Part shown: positions 45,840 to 57,992 of the stretch, piece by piece
Position numbering within the stretch: the stretch's first letter is position 1
How the letters are laid out: every line of letters begins with the position of its first letter
Origin: Lineus longissimus
Lineage: Eukaryota > Nemertea > Pilidiophora > Heteronemertea > Lineidae
NCBI RefSeq assembly: GCF_910592395.1
Contig: NC_088325.1
Span: forward strand, 6,105,501 to 6,169,500
Direction of reading: 5' to 3'
Length of the DNA: 64,000 nt
Made by a program: the position numbers and the translations under genes
The notes under the pieces: generated by a model
The model's input: only the letters and a program-made list of their open reading frames with translations
What the model was told of the DNA's origin: nothing
Databases searched by the model: none

Positions 45840-47279
45840 ATGAAGCTCCTCGTTTTGCTAGCTGTGGTTGCCTTCGCCATCTATGTGGAGGCTAAAGGTA
45901 GGTTATGCCAGTTGTATTAGTAGATTCCTGGATATTTTTTGATCGAATACCATTCTTTTTTAAGTTTACCCTTGATGTCTTTAGGGACTAGGTTAAAGAA
46001 AGTCTGGTGGCCAATTAGGAGCATACTTTCTCAGGTTCGACCTACACCTCAGCACCATTGAAGCCATTGCTCAAAAACTGACTGGAGTGGTGACCCACCG
46101 TTTTCGGGTGGACCTTGTTTAAGGCCCGGAGTATCTAGTAGTAATCAGAGTAACTATTGTCTGCTCCAATGTATGATGATAGTAATACTGATAACTGGGC
46201 GCTACAGTTGTGAAATGCCATCCCGTATCCGCAGTCAGTCATTTCGTGTTTGTCTTCTCGGCCCCCTTTTTCTTTATCATCATCCGATTTTTATCTCTCG
46301 GTTTGTTTCACTTTCAGATTCGATGCACTTGGTGCGTAAGGACGGGCAGCAGTATATGATCCCGTCTGAAGAGGCGGCGAGAAGTGCATGCACGGCCAAG
46401 GGCATGGTGTTGGCAACTGATGCTCAGATGCATGCTGCCTATGATTCTGGATACAGCCGATGTTCCTGCGGCTGGATTGAAGGTGGAAAAGTTGCATTCT
46501 CTTCGCATGAAGATAGCAGCGGCTGTCTTCATAAAACTGGGGTAGTCTATTGTAAACCAACTCCTCTTGGCTGGGGCTGGGCAGGGAAAGAAGGCTGGGA
46601 TGCAAACTGTGTCCGTGAGTATACAATTGTATCTTGTTCAGTTCAGTTGTAATTGCATGGTTCTGAATATTATTATCCAATTCAACAGGATTTCCATACA
46701 ATCCTTTCTAGAAGGCCCGTGATCACAGTTAACTAATGATTGCAAATCATAATATAGCCATAATTTCGACCTTATAGCCTTGCCGATACTGGAGTTTTAA
46801 ACTATACGATCAAACAATTTGAACAATCCCTCAGCAAAGACAGTGAAAAAAGAAACATATTTATGATTTCAAATATATATTTTAATTCCCCATCATTCCG
46901 CAGCTAAGGCGATTGGTAACGATTAAACTTGAGAACAGAGAGTTGCGTTCCAGACTCACGAACGAGCTGCTATCTTCTTAGCATGTTAGCGAAGAGTGGA
47001 GAGCGGCGAGACAAATACATCACCGGGGAAGACATTACGTCACTTCTGTTTGGCGAGACAAGTGTTGATCATTATTTGTAAATCTTCATTCTAGTTCACG
47101 AATTGGAACCGTTCGCCGGCTGCAAGGGCAAGGCTAATGGTGACTACGCCGATCCACAAGACTGCACCATCTTCCACACCTGCTCCAACGAAATAGACTA
47201 CATCATGCCATGTCCCATCGGCCTCTACTTCGACAAGGACACCAAGCAATGCGATTATGAGGACGGCAAATGTCATTAG
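45840..47279 (+). CDS. Secreted LINK-domain plus chitin-binding (peritrophin-A) protein, three exons
   Basis: The exons are 45840-45897, 46318-46614 and 47095-47279, with GT-AG junctions in matching phase 1, giving 179 residues. Exon 1 is a signal peptide (MKLLVLLAVVAFAIYVEA). Exon 2 encodes a LINK-type module, residues about 20-103. It has EEAARSACTAKGMVLATDAQ, then AAYDSGYSRCSCGWI, a later Cys at 89 and GVVYC at 94-98; these match the C...A..Q..AA...G...C..GW...GV..YC plan of hyaluronan-binding LINK domains. Exon 3 encodes a peritrophin-A/ChtBD2 module with six cysteines at 128, 142, 148, 158, 171 and 178, plus aromatic residues and CPIGLYFDKDT. The protein is probably extracellular and could bridge chitin and a glycan; carbohydrate binding by the LINK part is inference. 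The start is the only ATG before the signal peptide. AATAAA follows 35 bases after the stop. Confidence 0.88.
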
Positions 47280-47313
47280 ACCGACTATTCTGTATCTGAG
47301 CGTCATTTGAAAG

Positions 47314-47319
47314 AATAAA
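47314..47319 (+). promoter_or_regulatory. Polyadenylation signal of the LINK-chitin-binding gene
   Basis: AATAAA lies 35 bases after the TAG stop. It is followed by an A-rich and then T-rich stretch, the normal animal 3' end layout. Confidence 0.75.
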
Positions 47320-47339
47320 CTGACCAGAAACAATAACAC

Positions 47340-48124
47340 TACATTTACCAGTCAATTTTATTTCCCTTCCAACTCTCCATCTTGCATTCTTTGAATTTTG
47401 ACTTATTAGGAGATATGGGTTTTTTTAGTGCTAGGCTCTTTCGCAATTAGTCTCTTTCGATTGCTCTCATCATGAACTAGATTTGGGGGAAGAATGGAGT
47501 CTACCATAGGGTTTTAATGTCCAAAATGTGGCGGATCTTTTTCTTGCTCTTGCATGTACATGCCGATCAACCAGGGACAAGATTCTTCAGTCGCATTCGA
47601 CAGACCCTCAGTGACTTATCACATGTTAAGCCTCCAAACATTCAAAAGTTTTATAAGTTGTGAAGAGCAAAGAATGTTAGTTCAATCCTTGAAATTGACA
47701 AACACGCTGGTTCTTCCAGAAATGGAATCCTTGGGTCTTCCCGGGATTACACGGAGCATAATACGTGGCAGCGAGCAGTGTTAAACACTAGGCTATAAGG
47801 TTCATCCAATCTCATTCACTCATTTTAATTCAATTCTTCGTACACTTTGAACCATTGATCAGGAACGCAATTTCTGGGTATCCCTAGATTGCTTAATGCA
47901 TGACATTCTCAGATTCTTGATAAGAGTTTCGCTCCTCCGGATCCAGATGTGTTCAACCAAAGCACTCCGTTTAGTAAAGAAAACTGCATGTGTGGCAGAT
48001 CGCACGAGATGACTTTCTCCGGCCTGATAGCTCGAGACCCCAAAAATAGACCAATGGGCCGACGAAATCTATTATTTCTACACAGACAGTCCTGTACCGT
48101 GAAAATGATGCTTGGTTTCGACCT
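47340..48124. other. Gene-free stretch
   Basis: Short ORFs only; no repeat recognised. Confidence 0.4.
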
Positions 48125-48495
48125 ATGCAGCTTAATCTACGATTTATTATATTACCATTTTTCAAGCAGACTCGTCACTACCACTGATGTTTTCAGCATA
48201 GACAATGAAGACCATGCGATTTTTATGAGGGTAAATATCACACGAATGATTGTGTTGTTGGCTCGATAGACCAATTGAACCGCTTGTCGAGTGGCCAAGA
48301 CAACCACGGGTGTGATTACTTAAAAACAGACGAGTGCCATTCACTGTCGATCACACTGGTATGTCATTATTTACGAGTAAAATAAAGAATTTAAATTCCT
48401 ATCACTCAAAGGTCTATTTCAAATACCAACACGAGTGTGCGCTTGCGTCAAGATGACTTACAGCAATGACGCCATGACGTTGCGACGCTCAGTGA
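48125..48495 (+). repeat. Direct dispersed repeat, copy 1
   Basis: CAGCTTAATCTACGATTTAT, TTTTTCAAGCAGACTC, ACCACTGATGTTTTCA and AATATCACACGAATGATTGT recur in order at 50488-50810. The following GCGTC...GACGTT part near 48440-48485 also has a counterpart near 50755-50800. Confidence 0.75.
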
Positions 48496-48564
48496 AATCG
48501 TTACAGCTCGCCATGAAAGGTGGTTAAATGACCATTGGCACTATCAAGGGCAGTATTACCCAAC

Positions 48565-49517
48565 TAGGCCATGGGACGAGTGGCAAAAAATGTGTCTAGA
48601 AAAAGGATTCCGTTTGACAAATTAGCGGGCAAATTGAAAACAGTAGTTTTTGGGTAATATGGGGGTGCTGATTTCAAAAATCAATTTTTCTCCCGCGTAA
48701 AGTTGCACATTAAGTCAGAAATGAGACCCTTAATAGGGCCTTAAGGTCCCAAAGTAGGGGTCAAAAAGTTAATGTCATCGAAACATGTCAACATGGGTAT
48801 CAAAATGAAGGTCTATGAAGTAACTTTAACATTGCATAGTTTTTGGCCCCCTTAACGAACCGTGGGACCCCCCAGGGAGGGTCAAAAAGGGCAAAAGTGG
48901 TAACTTTGACCCTGTCCCACGATCTTCATAGGACTATAAATGGATAAAAACTGTTTTATTTGACAGTAATCGTATAGACCTTCAAAATGATACCCATGAC
49001 AACACTCTCGGGGTGAGGGTTGCCGAGATAGTAATTTTGACCCCTTTCCAGGCTCCAAATTTAAGATCTCGAAAACCTTTTGCCCAAGGGTGTCGTCATG
49101 GGTATCTATGAAAAGGTCCCTGTGAGTACTGTCGAATAAAACAGTTTTTATCCACATGCGGTGCCCATGAAGCTCATGGGAGGCGGTCAAATTTCCACTT
49201 TTGCCCTTTTTGACCCTCCCTGGGGGTCTCACGGTTCGTTAAGGGGGCCAAAAACTATGCAATGTTAAGTACTCCCATAGACCTTCATTTTGATACCCAT
49301 GTTGACATGTTTCGATGACATCAACTTTTTTACCCCTACTTTGGGACCATTAGGCCCTATTAAGGGTCTCATTTCTGACTTAATGTGCAACTTTACGCAG
49401 GAGAAAAATTGATTTTTGAAATCAGCACCCCCATATTACCCAAAAACGACTGTTTTCAATTTGCCCGCTAATTTGTCAAACGGAACTTCACATTTTTCAC
49501 ACTCGTCCCATGGCCTA
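48565..49517. mobile_element. About 950 bp foldback element (near-complete palindrome)
   Basis: TAGGCCATGGGACGAGTG at 48565 is mirrored by CACTCGTCCCATGGCCTA at 49517. Mirrored blocks continue inward through AATTAGCGGGCAAATTGAAA, GTAATATGGGGGTGCTGATT and GGGAGGGTCAAAAAGGGCAA. They reach the ATAAAAACTGTTTTATTTGA block near 48950 and its mirror near 49135, so the arms meet close to 49045. It is noncoding. Length changes between arms are few, so it is fairly young or kept similar by conversion. Confidence 0.9.
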
Positions 49518-50487
49518 AACTGTTCATACGTATGTTTCATATCGCTGTTGATTCCAAATTTTCTCCACAGATTTTATTAAATCTGTCTCATGAGAAAATG
49601 TCCACCCTGCCCCACCGTTTTATACCATTCAAAACACATTCCGATCATACCGGCTCCAGAAAAATGCCTGGAGTCCACAGCACGGTAATTTGTTTTAATT
49701 ACCACACACAATTGTTGCATTGGTTTGGCACCATTGACCATGGCGAGAAGAGCTATATAACAGTCCAATCTTGACACTAGAGGCGCTGATTTCGTTCCTT
49801 ACAACGCCTCTAGAACTATCTTGAAAAGCAGTACCGCGAATGTAGATCAGGAAATGATATTTCTTATTACTGTGAGGCTATCGCATCACCACAAAGCCCC
49901 CGAAAATGATTGCTGCAGCGTATGTAGTTCCCAATACAATCATCTTAAAACCCACCAGTAAGTGTCAAATTGTATTTATAAAGATCATATGTTGTTATTT
50001 GTTTATGAAATATAATGTTTTATGAGAGAAAGCGGCACCAATTCGGCCTCAATAAGATTTACAGTCCGAACTGGCCACAGAGTTTATGACGTAGGATTGT
50101 CAAAACCCTGAATCTCAGGATGCTGGCATCCAAGATGGCGGCAATTGATCAATTCTAGTGTCTGCTTTTTTTATTTCGGCACTGGGGCGAGTTTGATAAC
50201 AGTCTTTTGGTTTACGTCATCATGATGCGTCATGTCTGTCATGTGAATTTGCATGAGGAACATCATCCTGCAAAACGTGATAATCCTCGGGAGTGTTCGT
50301 TGTCAGAATAAATGGTTAAATGGGGGAATATGACGCGAGAATTCATATGATGTTGGTTTCATGGAAACTGAAAGACTGTAATAACTACTGTGAGATAATT
50401 GTAAAATTGTGAAAATGATATCGGTATGCAACATTCCTCAACATAATCTGACCAAAATATCAGATAAAGATATACTGCTGAGTAACC
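49518..50487. other. Gene-free stretch
   Basis: A small hairpin (CTAGAGGCG ... CGCCTCTAG) lies at about 49779-49814. Nothing coding is supported. Confidence 0.45.
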
Positions 50488-50810
50488 TGTGATCAACAGC
50501 TTAATCCACGATTTATGTTTATTTTTCAAGCAGACTCTTTGACCACCACTGATGTTTTTATCACAGACTAAGAAAAACCACACTTCGAATATTTTTTCAG
50601 TAGAAGTATCACACGAGTGGTTGTCTAGTTGGCCCGAAATACCCACCACGAAACCGCATATTTACTGACGAGTGCCTTTATAACCATTGATGAGTAGGAT
50701 TTTAAGATGCTCCAATCGTTGCAAATTACATTACAAAATCGAACACGAATGGCCGCCTGCGTCGTGACGTTATATTATGGCGTGAAGTAATGATGCCATG
50801 GCGCTACAGT
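50488..50810 (+). repeat. Direct dispersed repeat, copy 2
   Basis: This is the second copy of 48125-48495, with CAGCTTAATCCACGATTTAT and ACCACTGATGTTTTTATCAC. The copies have many substitutions and indels, so the duplication is old. Confidence 0.75.
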
Positions 50811-51832
50811 ATGATGCTAAAGCGGAATTTATTCAAGATAATTTATATATATTCAAGATATCAAGATCCACTGTCACCTTGATTATAATCCTCCGAACAT
50901 GCAAATGCATTGTCTCACAATTGGCACACACAAGTAATCCAGACATAAGGGGTTAATCGGACAAAGGTCTCAGTGTCATTCATTTGGATAAGGTATAATA
51001 AAAAAGTTAGGATTCTTAGCTTTCAATTGATATCTTCACTTAATTTGTGCGGCCTTGTATCACAGCACACCGTCAACTTAAAACTTTGATGCTGAAGCTT
51101 TGCTGTGTCAACATAGCTAAAGTGTCAAGTTCTGCCACGCTTCTTCACCAACAGTGGTTACCAGCCATTTTGAAAGCGATTGTTCTCATCGGTTTCAGAC
51201 CGTACAAATTCGGGGATGATATCATTGGAAAACTCAGGATCCTAGTTTTTCCATAACATCAGAGTTAGATGAATGATAATGAAATGTTTGTCAAATAAAC
51301 CCCTTTACATTTCGAATATTTGTGTGAGCCAATGTATTTGTGACATATTCTTTTCAGGAATTTTCAAGAATGGTTCTCAGTGATGCATGACAGGAGGATT
51401 ATAATCAAGTTGTCAGTCGATCAGTTGTTGCTTCTTCTTCATGGTACAACCATAATTTTGTTTTTACATAATAAATGCTAATCCTTGACGTATTTTAATC
51501 ATATTTTAAAACAATTTACTTCTGGATTACTTTGTTATCGACTCACCGTGTAATTTACCAGCTTTTAGAATCACATCAGCAGAATGGGTACATCAACTAA
51601 GAAGAAGGGAGACACATTCTGTCAGTGTGATCGTCGGCCAACAAGTGTGTAGTTATCCGCTTTCAAAGGCCAATACCGTGAGTCCGAGGCCTGCAGAAGT
51701 GACATCCTGTAGCGAAATTATTAACTTTTGTCTGATGTCACTTGTTCCATATAAGGAAGCTCATTTGCATAACCTTACAACTTTCTTTACTATGAGCTGA
51801 AAATTCGCCAACAGCACGCGTACGTGGATTCC
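50811..51832. other. Gene-free stretch
   Basis: AT-rich, with only isolated short ORFs (for example 51047-51256) lacking splice or family support. Confidence 0.4.
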
Positions 51833-51947
51833 CCTGGGCCCATATTCATAAACCAACTTAAGTTAAAGTGTGATACTTATCTATTGAATTTCACAATAGA
51901 TAAGTATCACACTTTGAGTTAAAATGGTTGATGAATATGGGCCCAGG
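51833..51947. mobile_element. 115 bp hairpin MITE
   Basis: CCTGGGCCCATATTCATAAA is mirrored by ATGAATATGGGCCCAGG. Inner arms contain AAAGTGTGATACTTATCTAT and its exact complement around a short AATTTC loop near 51888. The near-perfect stem indicates recent insertion. Confidence 0.88.
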
Positions 51948-54092
51948 TGCTGTTTATGGGTTACATAAAGAGGCCACAGTCTTCGGGTGTATAAATAACA
52001 TTTACGATGATAGCGTAAGGCTGTTATTGCTGCGCTGTCAATAGGAGTGATGTTTTAGCAAGGAAAGATGGAGAATCCAAAGAATATTTATTAAGTATGG
52101 ACTTTGAGTCGGACGGGAACGGAAGAATTAACCGGGGAAGTAAATAACCTTAGAAACTGGACTAAACACAATACAAACAGACAAAAAGCCATGCATATAT
52201 TTTGTACAGTGTTGTGTGTGCTGTAGGCTTTCATGTGGTGCGCTTACCTGGGGGCGCCGAGTGGAGCATCAATTTTCACCGGGGATAACCTATTGTATTT
52301 GGTAAGCAAACGGTTAGCCTTCAAGACTCCATGGAAGAAACTTAGCAACATTCACGAAACATCTAAATCTCCTCTGATTCCAACAATTTAAAGAAACGGC
52401 CGTCGACCTTATTCGTTTATACGCAAGCGAAGAAACTGGACGAGGCAGTCTTCCTCAATACATCCAAATAGTACGTTACAAATCCACAAGGGGCGCGCTA
52501 TAGATAATATTGCGAAATAAATGTAAAAGTTGATCGTATTGATCGTAAATATTGTCTTATTTTTCAAGATGAGAGAGCATGCATTGATGATGCGAAAACG
52601 TAAACCCATGAACGACCAGTATTCCTTTAGCCTTACAAATAATTTGGGATCCTCGAAACTCCTTATATTTATCAAGGAAAGCTTATTTTTGCCTGAGGTT
52701 TTTACTGGGCAAATACTCGCCATATTATAAGAGTTTCGGAGCGAACCTCCATTTCATGGGACTCCCGATATTATAAGTGCAGTGCTTAAGACAGACAGTA
52801 ACACATGCGATCAGTTCCTAATTGTTGATTATAATCCCGTCTCGCCTAAAATGCTTATGCATACTTGGTCAAGTTTCAATCGACAAATGTCCCTAATATC
52901 AAAAACTCGTTACTTCAAAGTATATAATGAGATTTTGCTAATAATTTATTCACATAATTTAAAAAAATAGTTCAAAGGCTTTGTGATACTGCTCTTCTTT
53001 CAAAGATGTGACCAAGCGAAAAGATATAGGGCCCAATGGTTTGCTCATACATGTATTAAGGCAAATATCCTACTTAAGAGTTATAGACCAGTAAATTTTA
53101 CCAGTCCTGCTGAAGATACAGGCAGGGCTTACCCCAATCTTTCAAATAAACGATTTGAAAGAGACTGATAATACTAATGCTTCGTTTTGGGCCTGTATAA
53201 CTTCAAGAGTCATACTTTTGTTAGGCGAGCACGCATTGCTGAATCGTTCTATCGGTACCTCCCTCCCCCGTATACACAGAGCTTTACTTGGTATGATATA
53301 ATGTAAATACTCTCTCCTATCCTATCAATAAGGACCCCTATTACAGGCGTTATTAACCTAATTTTAGATGCAATAAATTGTCTAATTGGCTTTTTAGCTG
53401 CATCAACCGTGTCAAGTAAATTTACCCTTAATAATGCCTGTGGATATAATGAAGACATGCGACCAGGCTGGTGCTTGTGGAAACCTATTATGCCGACGTT
53501 ATAAACTCAGTGTCACTGCTTGCGGCAACAGCGTCATGAGTGTATTGAATTGGTGTCGAGGTTAACCAGACGGGTGACCTATGATGGCCTATGTCGATTG
53601 CTTACTGATCTTGGTCATTTTCGAGTGAAACGTTCCACGTCATGAAAATCGGAGTATCATTATTTTTGGTGATGTTATTGGTCCCGTTAAATGACAATCG
53701 CCGGTAAGTTATTTCCAGTCACCACAGAAGTTGAGATCAGTGACTTATCACGGATCCTTTAGGTAAACGTATCGCAGTGCACGCAAAATAAGTAATTTTT
53801 TTCTGTATAGTTTTATCAGCCTTCTTAAGGCACTTTTCTGAACCTCCCTATTTACATAAACATAAGAAATGGCAGCGGACGTATATCGTCAGTTCACTTG
53901 TTTTACTCATTCCGACGCTATAATTCTATTTTCTGTGCAGAGCTTAGGTAAATACTGTGTCGACGCAATTAAACTGGTTGAGAGGCGCCTGCCAGTGTAC
54001 AAAAAATCCGATAATTACGCTTTACAATTGGCAAAAAGCATCAGATATAAGGTTTTATCAAGGGTTGGCCATTTTGGTTGTAACTTGAAATC
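51948..54092. other. AT-rich gene-free stretch
   Basis: ORFs of 60-104 codons occur on both strands (52409-52723 minus, 53869-54096 plus, others). None shows a family motif or splice signals that connect to a neighbour. Confidence 0.4.
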
Positions 54093-54236
54093 TTAAAGCA
54101 ATTAGAACGCTTTCAAAATGAAGTTAACACCAATTTCAATGGTGGGAGTATCTTCACTGATAAACAAATAACTGACACCCCCCCTTGAAATTGGCATTCA
54201 CCTTGCTTTGAAAGAGTTTTAATTGCTTTAGGATTT
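54093..54236. mobile_element. MITE of about 140 bp
   Basis: CTTAAAGCAATTAGAACGCT with TTCAAAATGAAG at the left is mirrored by CTTTGAAAGAGTTTTAATTG with CTTTAGG at the right. CCAATTTCAATGGTGGGAGT and its counterpart with a C-run lie inside. Confidence 0.7.
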
Positions 54237-55839
54237 AAAATTCTAGCCAAAAAAAACGTATGGTAAACCCTAAAATAAAAGACCCCTTTTAATTAAAGAT
54301 TGGTTTATTTGATGCTTTGAAATTGGTCGAAATCGTCAGTGGGATTGAATTGACAGGTAAAGTATAGAGGTTTACTCCTCCTACAATAAGAATGTTGACT
54401 GGATTTACATGTAATCCTACCATTCGTACACTATGTAATGCGCATGTATCATTAAACACGTGATCGCTCCTAATCAAATTCAGCTAAAATGCTGATTTCG
54501 ACACAGAAGCGGTACACAGAAGCGGTGCCTACCCATGTGTATGTGTATTCAATATTGGTCGTCTAGTGCCAAAGTAGGAGGCAACATTAGGTTCAAAGTC
54601 GAAAATATTGTCTAATTCAATGTGCATTTTTTCAATACTTACAGCCTCATTACTGTAACGCACACATTAGATGTTTCGGGCACTATGCATTCATTGGAAG
54701 ATGATCAAGGCCGACTTGCTATTTATTGGCATATTGAGATTGATTCCATTTATTTGAAGAAAAAACATATCGAGCGGAAGGTTTTACCCCTCGTACAGTA
54801 AAAAGTAAATCACAATCGCGTTGATATAGCAATCGATCTGCTCAACACACATGCAGCTATTACGAACACTCTGTTTTGCAGCAAATGCTTGCTTCAAATT
54901 CACCGACTTCTTCATCTTGTTGTTTTATGCCTGTGAGATAGCAAAACATAACTAGAAATTTGAAATTTGCTTGTCAGCAAATTTGATAGCCCCCACGGGC
55001 CCACACAGTACACGTATGGAGGAGTGAAGTCTATTCCGTTTCGCGGATGATCTATTTCCGGACAAACACGCTCGCGCTTTCTCAAAATCACACGCTCAGT
55101 AACATTTAAACTGCACCCTAGCCTTTTCAGATGGGCAGGGTGGATCATCGATAAGCATTTAAGGCTATTCCTTTATTTTATTCCTTCATTCAACCATGTC
55201 AACCGTCGTTCTTTGCTCAAAATACTCGACAGCTCGCCACTTCGGCAAAGAGATACCGCCGCCATGATGCATGAGTATATGACGTCACCATTACGGGGCG
55301 GAGCTTATGCTAATATACGTGTGATTGACAGAATCGTGCCGGAGATTTGAAAGCAAATCAGAAAATCGGCGCATAAAAACGCTTCAAAGTCATCAAAATT
55401 ATCCGAATTTCGAAAAAAATCTTTGCCAGGTGCACAAGATCGAGTTTAGTTTGATGGAACAGGGGTGACAGTTTTTCAGTTGAAATAGCAGTTTTGCTGG
55501 ACTACCTCCATAATATAACCTGGGAAGAATGCAGAAGCCGAGTACCTTTTCCTAGTAATCCCAATAAAGACCCCACATTTGTTGTATGTGGGGTCTATAA
55601 CAATGGTAGTAATGATTTACATGTATTTCCGGGTACTATTTTCCCAGAACTGGTGAATACTTAGACTAACCTATAAAGTGACGAATTCAGTAATTACAGA
55701 TTTACTTAACGGTTTCAATAGTTAGAAATAAGCCTCCATTACAATTCTAATTCAAGTATGTCACCTCAATAATCATTCGCCAAAGCGTCACGATACGCAG
55801 GATCTGAATGGCTAGTAATTTAGGGTTCCACCACTTTAG
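54237..55839. other. Gene-free stretch with a small hairpin
   Basis: CCCCACATTTGTTGTATGTG with GGG (about 55570-55593) is a short hairpin. TGACGTCA-like CRE sequence occurs near 55280. No gene is recognised. Confidence 0.4.
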
Positions 55840-55975
55840 AATTTAATGTTTAATTTTAAATTTTGAAGTGACAATTTTCTCAATTCAAAATTCAATATTG
55901 AATTTTTAAATTTGACGTGGCACTTTTGCTCACTTCAACATTCAATATTGAATTTTGAATTTTGAATGAACATGC
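55840..55975. repeat. Low-complexity TTCAA/TTGAA tract
   Basis: Alternating AATTCAAAATTCAATATTGA-type words recur over about 130 bp, partly self-complementary. Confidence 0.7.
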
Positions 55976-56959
55976 TTGGCTTTCCTACGTTACAGCAGTT
56001 ATATGTCCTATTCACATGACAGTTTGCCATTAAGTACAAATATACATCAATATGGTGCTTAAACACGTCTCATGCAATTAAAATCGCGAACCCAGAAAAA
56101 CGTTCGAAATAGCTAAGACTAACCAATTTTCGCTAGGTAAATAGTATATGTCCTGTCCAATTGTTGACTAAGGCAACTTAATCACATGACATACTAGATT
56201 CCATTCCTATTATTATATCCGCATTGGTTGGGCCTCTGTAGAGCAAATTACTGGTCGGAATCCTTTGAAGTTCGTTTTTATCTCAGTGTGGGAATAAAGA
56301 ATTTCTTCAGCGAAGTCCAGTCGCTGGATAGGCCATATTTTGATTCTGGATATTTCTCATTTTTTCTTCGCACATGAGCAGATGGACGCAAAAAAATAAT
56401 AACCTGAACATATCATCCAGATTGGTCGAGAAGTAAACTGTACTGAGCGGAAAATGTCCCAATTCAAAGCACTACGTCAATGTACACAAATGCATACAGT
56501 AGTTCGCCCTCCAGAGCCCCAAACAATGCGGACATAACATTTACGAATGGACTATAGTTATGAAAAATGAAAGATTAATAACTATAATAATCATGCGTTC
56601 TGTATTGTACGCGAATAATTGTCGTGTCATCAATTGTGAATAACAAAAGACACTGCCTAGAACAAATCAAGTGTAATAATATATCGGGTTCTCCACACTA
56701 AACGAGTTATCACTGTAAAAAAATATAATCGCGAAAACTGTATAATTACTGTCCTACCTATTATATTGCAGAGTAATAATTATATCTACATTTTTCTACA
56801 TTCAGTGACATTCTGATATTCACAGTATTGTAAATGAAATGGCCAGGGCCATTGTGCTCACCTCATGTGGAGGAAAGATGGATAAAGAGCATGGTATTGT
56901 GTCATGTAGTGTTAGGTTTGATGTAGGTCCAAGCAATTACAATTTCCCCAAAATGGCCA
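55976..56959. other. AT-rich gene-free stretch
   Basis: No coding or ordered repeat structure is recognised. Confidence 0.4.
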
Positions 56960-57886
56960 ATTTACAGTACATTCTACCTCTGTGACCTTGAAAAGTAGGT
57001 CAAATCAAAGAAGACCCGGGTGACACATTGAATGGTTGTTAGAATTAGATGTACCTATGATATAAAATTGGTGCCAATCGGGCAGGTCATTACTAGGAAT
57101 AATGGCATTTTGAAGAATTTAGGATTTGGCCCCCTCCCTGGAGGCCAAACAGCAAATCAGATCGCACCAAACTTCGGTACCTGAGATCACCTGACCAAAG
57201 GGTACATGTGAACTTAATTTGTGATCAATAGTCATTGCAGTTAAGAAACGTGCCATAGTTACGGCCTGACGGCGAATTTACGCCATTTGACCTCTGTGAC
57301 CTTGACAAGAAGGTCAAATTAAAAACCTGTGTGACATATACTGTATGGTGGTTAGATGTACCCATGATATCAAATTGGTGGCAATCGGGCAAGAAGTTAA
57401 GGAATAATCACATTTTTAAGGTTTTTGGATTTTGCCCCCTGGTGGTCAAGTGGTGAATCATATTGGACCAAACTACGGTCCCTGAGATCACCTGACTAAG
57501 GGGTAAGTGTGTATCAAATTTGGTATCAATAGTCATTGCAGTTTAGAAACGTGCCATCGTTACATCCTAACGGCCAATTTACACCATTTGACCTCTGTGA
57601 CCTTGAAAAGGAGGTCAAATCAAAAACCCGGAGGATATATGATGCACCTTTGCTAGAAGTACCTACCATATTTTTTTCAAAATTTTCCCGACTACTATTA
57701 AGGGAGATATTGCATATTTTCACTTTTAACGTTTGGTACCCTGGTGGCCAAACCATGAAACGAATCGGACCGAAACTTGTTCTCCAAGGTGTCATTACAT
57801 AAGGGTACATGTATACCAAGTTTCAACTCAATAGCTCTAACAGTTACGAAACGTGCCCTGCTAACGGACGACGGACGACGACGACG

Positions 57887-57924
<38 letters not shown>

Positions 57925-57992
57925 AGGACGACGACGACGGACGACAGACGCCACGGTATGGGATAAGCTCACCTCTGCTAAGAGGTGAGCTA
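56960..57992 (+). repeat. Three tandem about 300 bp units ending in a (GAC)n tract
   Basis: Each unit contains ACCTCTGTGACCTTGAAAAG with AGGTCAAAT (about 56980, 57291, 57591), TGGTGNCAATCGGGCA, GAGATCACCTGAC and GAAACGTGCCAT. The last unit passes into ACGGACGACGAC repeats (57862-57950) and ends CACGGTATGGGATAAGCTCA followed by a short hairpin (CTCACCTCTGCTAAGAGGTG). Related pieces are in both duplication arms. It is noncoding and dispersed, so probably mobile, but the class is not determined. Confidence 0.8.
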
